Positions 5,931 through 7,249 of a DNA stretch of 7,249 bases are shown piece after piece; the stretch's first letter is position 1; every line of letters begins with the position of its first letter. The DNA comes from Giesbergeria sp. Lineage in GTDB: Bacteria > Pseudomonadota > Gammaproteobacteria > Burkholderiales > Burkholderiaceae_C. Below the pieces are notes generated by a model. The model saw only the letters and a program-made list of their open reading frames with translations. It was not told the origin of the DNA and searched no databases. Made by a program: the position numbers and the translations under genes. The stretch spans positions 1-7,249 of the forward strand of contig JAUYGP010000110.1 in NCBI GenBank assembly GCA_030690515.1, given 5' to 3'.

Positions 5931-7249
5931 ATGCAAGAGCAGAAACACAAGGGCATGGGCATTTCGGGGCGCATTGCGGCGTTCTTCCAAAGCGCGCAAA
6001 TCACGCCGCTGCTGGCGCTGGTGGCGCTGCTGCTGGGCGCCTTCGCTGTGATGGTGACGCCGCGCGAAGAAGAGCCGCAGATCAACGTCACCATGGCCAA
6101 CGTGCTGATTCCGTTCCCCGGCGCCAGCGTGCGCGACGTGGAGCAGATGGTGACCATTCCGGCCGAGCAGGTGCTCTCACAAATCACCGGCGCCGAGCAT
6201 GTGATGTCGCTCTCGCACCCCGGCATGGCCATTCTCACCGTGCAGTTCAAGGTGGGCGTGCCGCGCACCGAGGCGCTGGTGCGCCTGTACGACACCGTCA
6301 ACTCCAACGCCGACTGGCTGCCCAAGGGCCTGGGCGTGATGGACCCCATCATCAAGCCCAAGGGCATTGACGATGTGCCCATCGTCTCGCTCACGCTGTT
6401 CAGCGACCAGCAGGAGACCGGCGCTTTTGACCTCGAGCGCGTTGCGCACAGCGTGGAGGCCGATTTGAAGCGCGTACCCGGCACGCGCGAAGTCACCACC
6501 ATCGGTGGCCCCGGCCGCGCCATCATGGTGGAACTGGACCCCGCCCGCATGGCGGGTATGGGCGTCACCGTGGCCGACCTGCGCATGGCGCTGCAGTCCG
6601 CCAACCTCGGTCTGCCCGTGGGCGAGCTGCTGGGCGGCAACCGCTCCGTGGCCATCGAGTCCGGCCCCTTCCTGCGCGATGCCAATGAAGTGGCCGACCT
6701 GGTGGTCGGCGTGCGCAGTGGCAAGCCCGTGTTCCTGCGCGAAGTGGCCCAGGTGCGCGATGGCGCGCCGCCGCCCAGCCGCTATGTGTGGCACGGCACG
6801 GCCGGCGAGAAGGCGGCAGAGTATCCAGCCGTCACTATCGCCATCACCAAAAAGCCTGGCGAGAACGCCATCGACGTGGCCAACGCAGTGATGGCGCGTG
6901 CCCAGGCCCTGAAAAACACCGTCATTCCCGCCGCAGTGCAGGTGGCCGAGACGCGCAACTACGGCGCCACCGCCAACGACAAGGCCCAAAAACTGATTCA
7001 GAAGCTGCTGTTCGCCACCGCGTCGGTCGTGGCGCTGGTGTTCATCGCCCTGGGGCGGCGCGAGGCAGCCATCGTCGGCACGGCCGTGGTGCTCACGCTG
7101 ACCGCCACGCTGTTCGCGTCCTGGGCCTGGGGTTTCACGCTCAACCGGGTGTCGCTTTTTGCGCTCATTTTCTCCATCGGTATCCTGGTGGACGACGCCA
7201 TCGTGGTGGTCGAGAACATCCACCGCCACCAGAAGTTAGAGCCCGGCAA
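5931..7249 (+). CDS. RND-family inner-membrane efflux pump, 5' part only
   Basis: The first 439 codons of an AcrB/HAE-type proton-driven pump, which usually has 1,000 or more residues; the rest lies beyond the window. TM1 is at about 24-43 and is followed by 'TPREEEPQI', a common exit into the first porter domain. The periplasmic porter region spans about 50-355 ('IPFPGASVRDVEQMVTIPAEQVL' is its characteristic start). TM2 (about 359-375), TM3 (381-400) and TM4 (409-428) follow. TM4 contains the adjacent aspartates Asp421-Asp422 in GILVDDAIVVVEN, equivalent to the AcrB proton-relay pair Asp407-Asp408, so the pump should be functional as far as seen. The ATG is preceded by GAAAGG (5919-5924) at 6 bases. 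It is in an operon with the adaptor and probably controlled by the divergent ArsR-type protein. The REEEP-type N-terminus suggests a branch distinct from AcrB itself; substrate unknown. Confidence 0.93.
   Translation, partial: MQEQKHKGMGISGRIAAFFQSAQITPLLALVALLLGAFAVMVTPREEEPQINVTMANVLIPFPGASVRDVEQMVTIPAEQVLSQITGAEHVMSLSHPGMAILTVQFKVGVPRTEALVRLYDTVNSNADWLPKGLGVMDPIIKPKGIDDVPIVSLTLFSDQQETGAFDLERVAHSVEADLKRVPGTREVTTIGGPGRAIMVELDPARMAGMGVTVADLRMALQSANLGLPVGELLGGNRSVAIESGPFLRDANEVADLVVGVRSGKPVFLREVAQVRDGAPPPSRYVWHGTAGEKAAEYPAVTIAITKKPGENAIDVANAVMARAQALKNTVIPAAVQVAETRNYGATANDKAQKLIQKLLFATASVVALVFIALGRREAAIVGTAVVLTLTATLFASWAWGFTLNRVSLFALIFSIGILVDDAIVVVENIHRHQKLEPG

Noticed and set aside
5690..6724. 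344-codon - strand open frame spanning the adaptor-RND junction
   Set aside because: Ser/Thr/Arg-rich low-complexity translation, no recognisable domain, and it crosses two well-supported genes.
6177..7229. 350-codon open frame on the - strand opposite the RND gene
   Set aside because: It is antisense to a clear RND coding sequence with conserved motifs; its His/Gly/Arg-rich translation is typical of a shadow frame in GC-rich DNA.
1..7249. Signs of insertion sequences, integrases, attachment sites, tRNA genes or CRISPR repeats
   Set aside because: None were seen on reading; nearly all of the window is accounted for by efflux and regulator genes of similar composition.

Overview
The window is high-GC, gene-dense DNA that reads like a betaproteobacterial (Burkholderiales, probably Comamonadaceae) chromosome. 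That placement rests on base composition, codon use and protein style only. It carries two adjacent export systems and one small regulator. No mobile element, tRNA, rRNA, CRISPR array or phage gene was seen.

Left block (1-4392, + strand): a tightly packed operon. It holds the 3' end of a periplasmic adaptor (HlyD/DevB/MacA type), an FtsX/MacB-type permease (GTGA overlap with the adaptor), an ABC ATPase (1-base gap), a possible 11-codon minigene joined by ATGA at both ends, a four-helix inner-membrane protein of unknown role, and a NodT-type outer-membrane factor that is a predicted lipoprotein. Together these form a MacAB/DevBCA-like tripartite ABC exporter with its own outer-membrane channel. 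The operon promoter lies upstream of the window.

Middle (4385-4882): an ArsR-family repressor gene on the - strand overlaps the 3' end of the channel gene by 8 bp, tail to tail. It diverges from the right block across a roughly 120-bp AT-rich control region. That region holds a good sigma70-like promoter for the right block, a plausible opposing promoter for the repressor with almost the same -10 position, and a 22-bp imperfect palindrome that overlaps the rightward -35. The simplest reading is one operator controlling both directions.

Right block (4883-7249, + strand): a periplasmic adaptor with a Sec signal peptide, followed by the first 439 codons of an RND inner-membrane pump that runs off the window. 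No outer-membrane channel for this pair is visible. It may lie downstream, or the NodT-type channel of the left block may serve both pumps.

Most of the content is ordinary efflux machinery with unknown substrates. The most distinctive parts are the compact divergent control region, the cysteine pattern of the ArsR protein, and the double ATGA junction with an unrecognised membrane protein inside the ABC operon.
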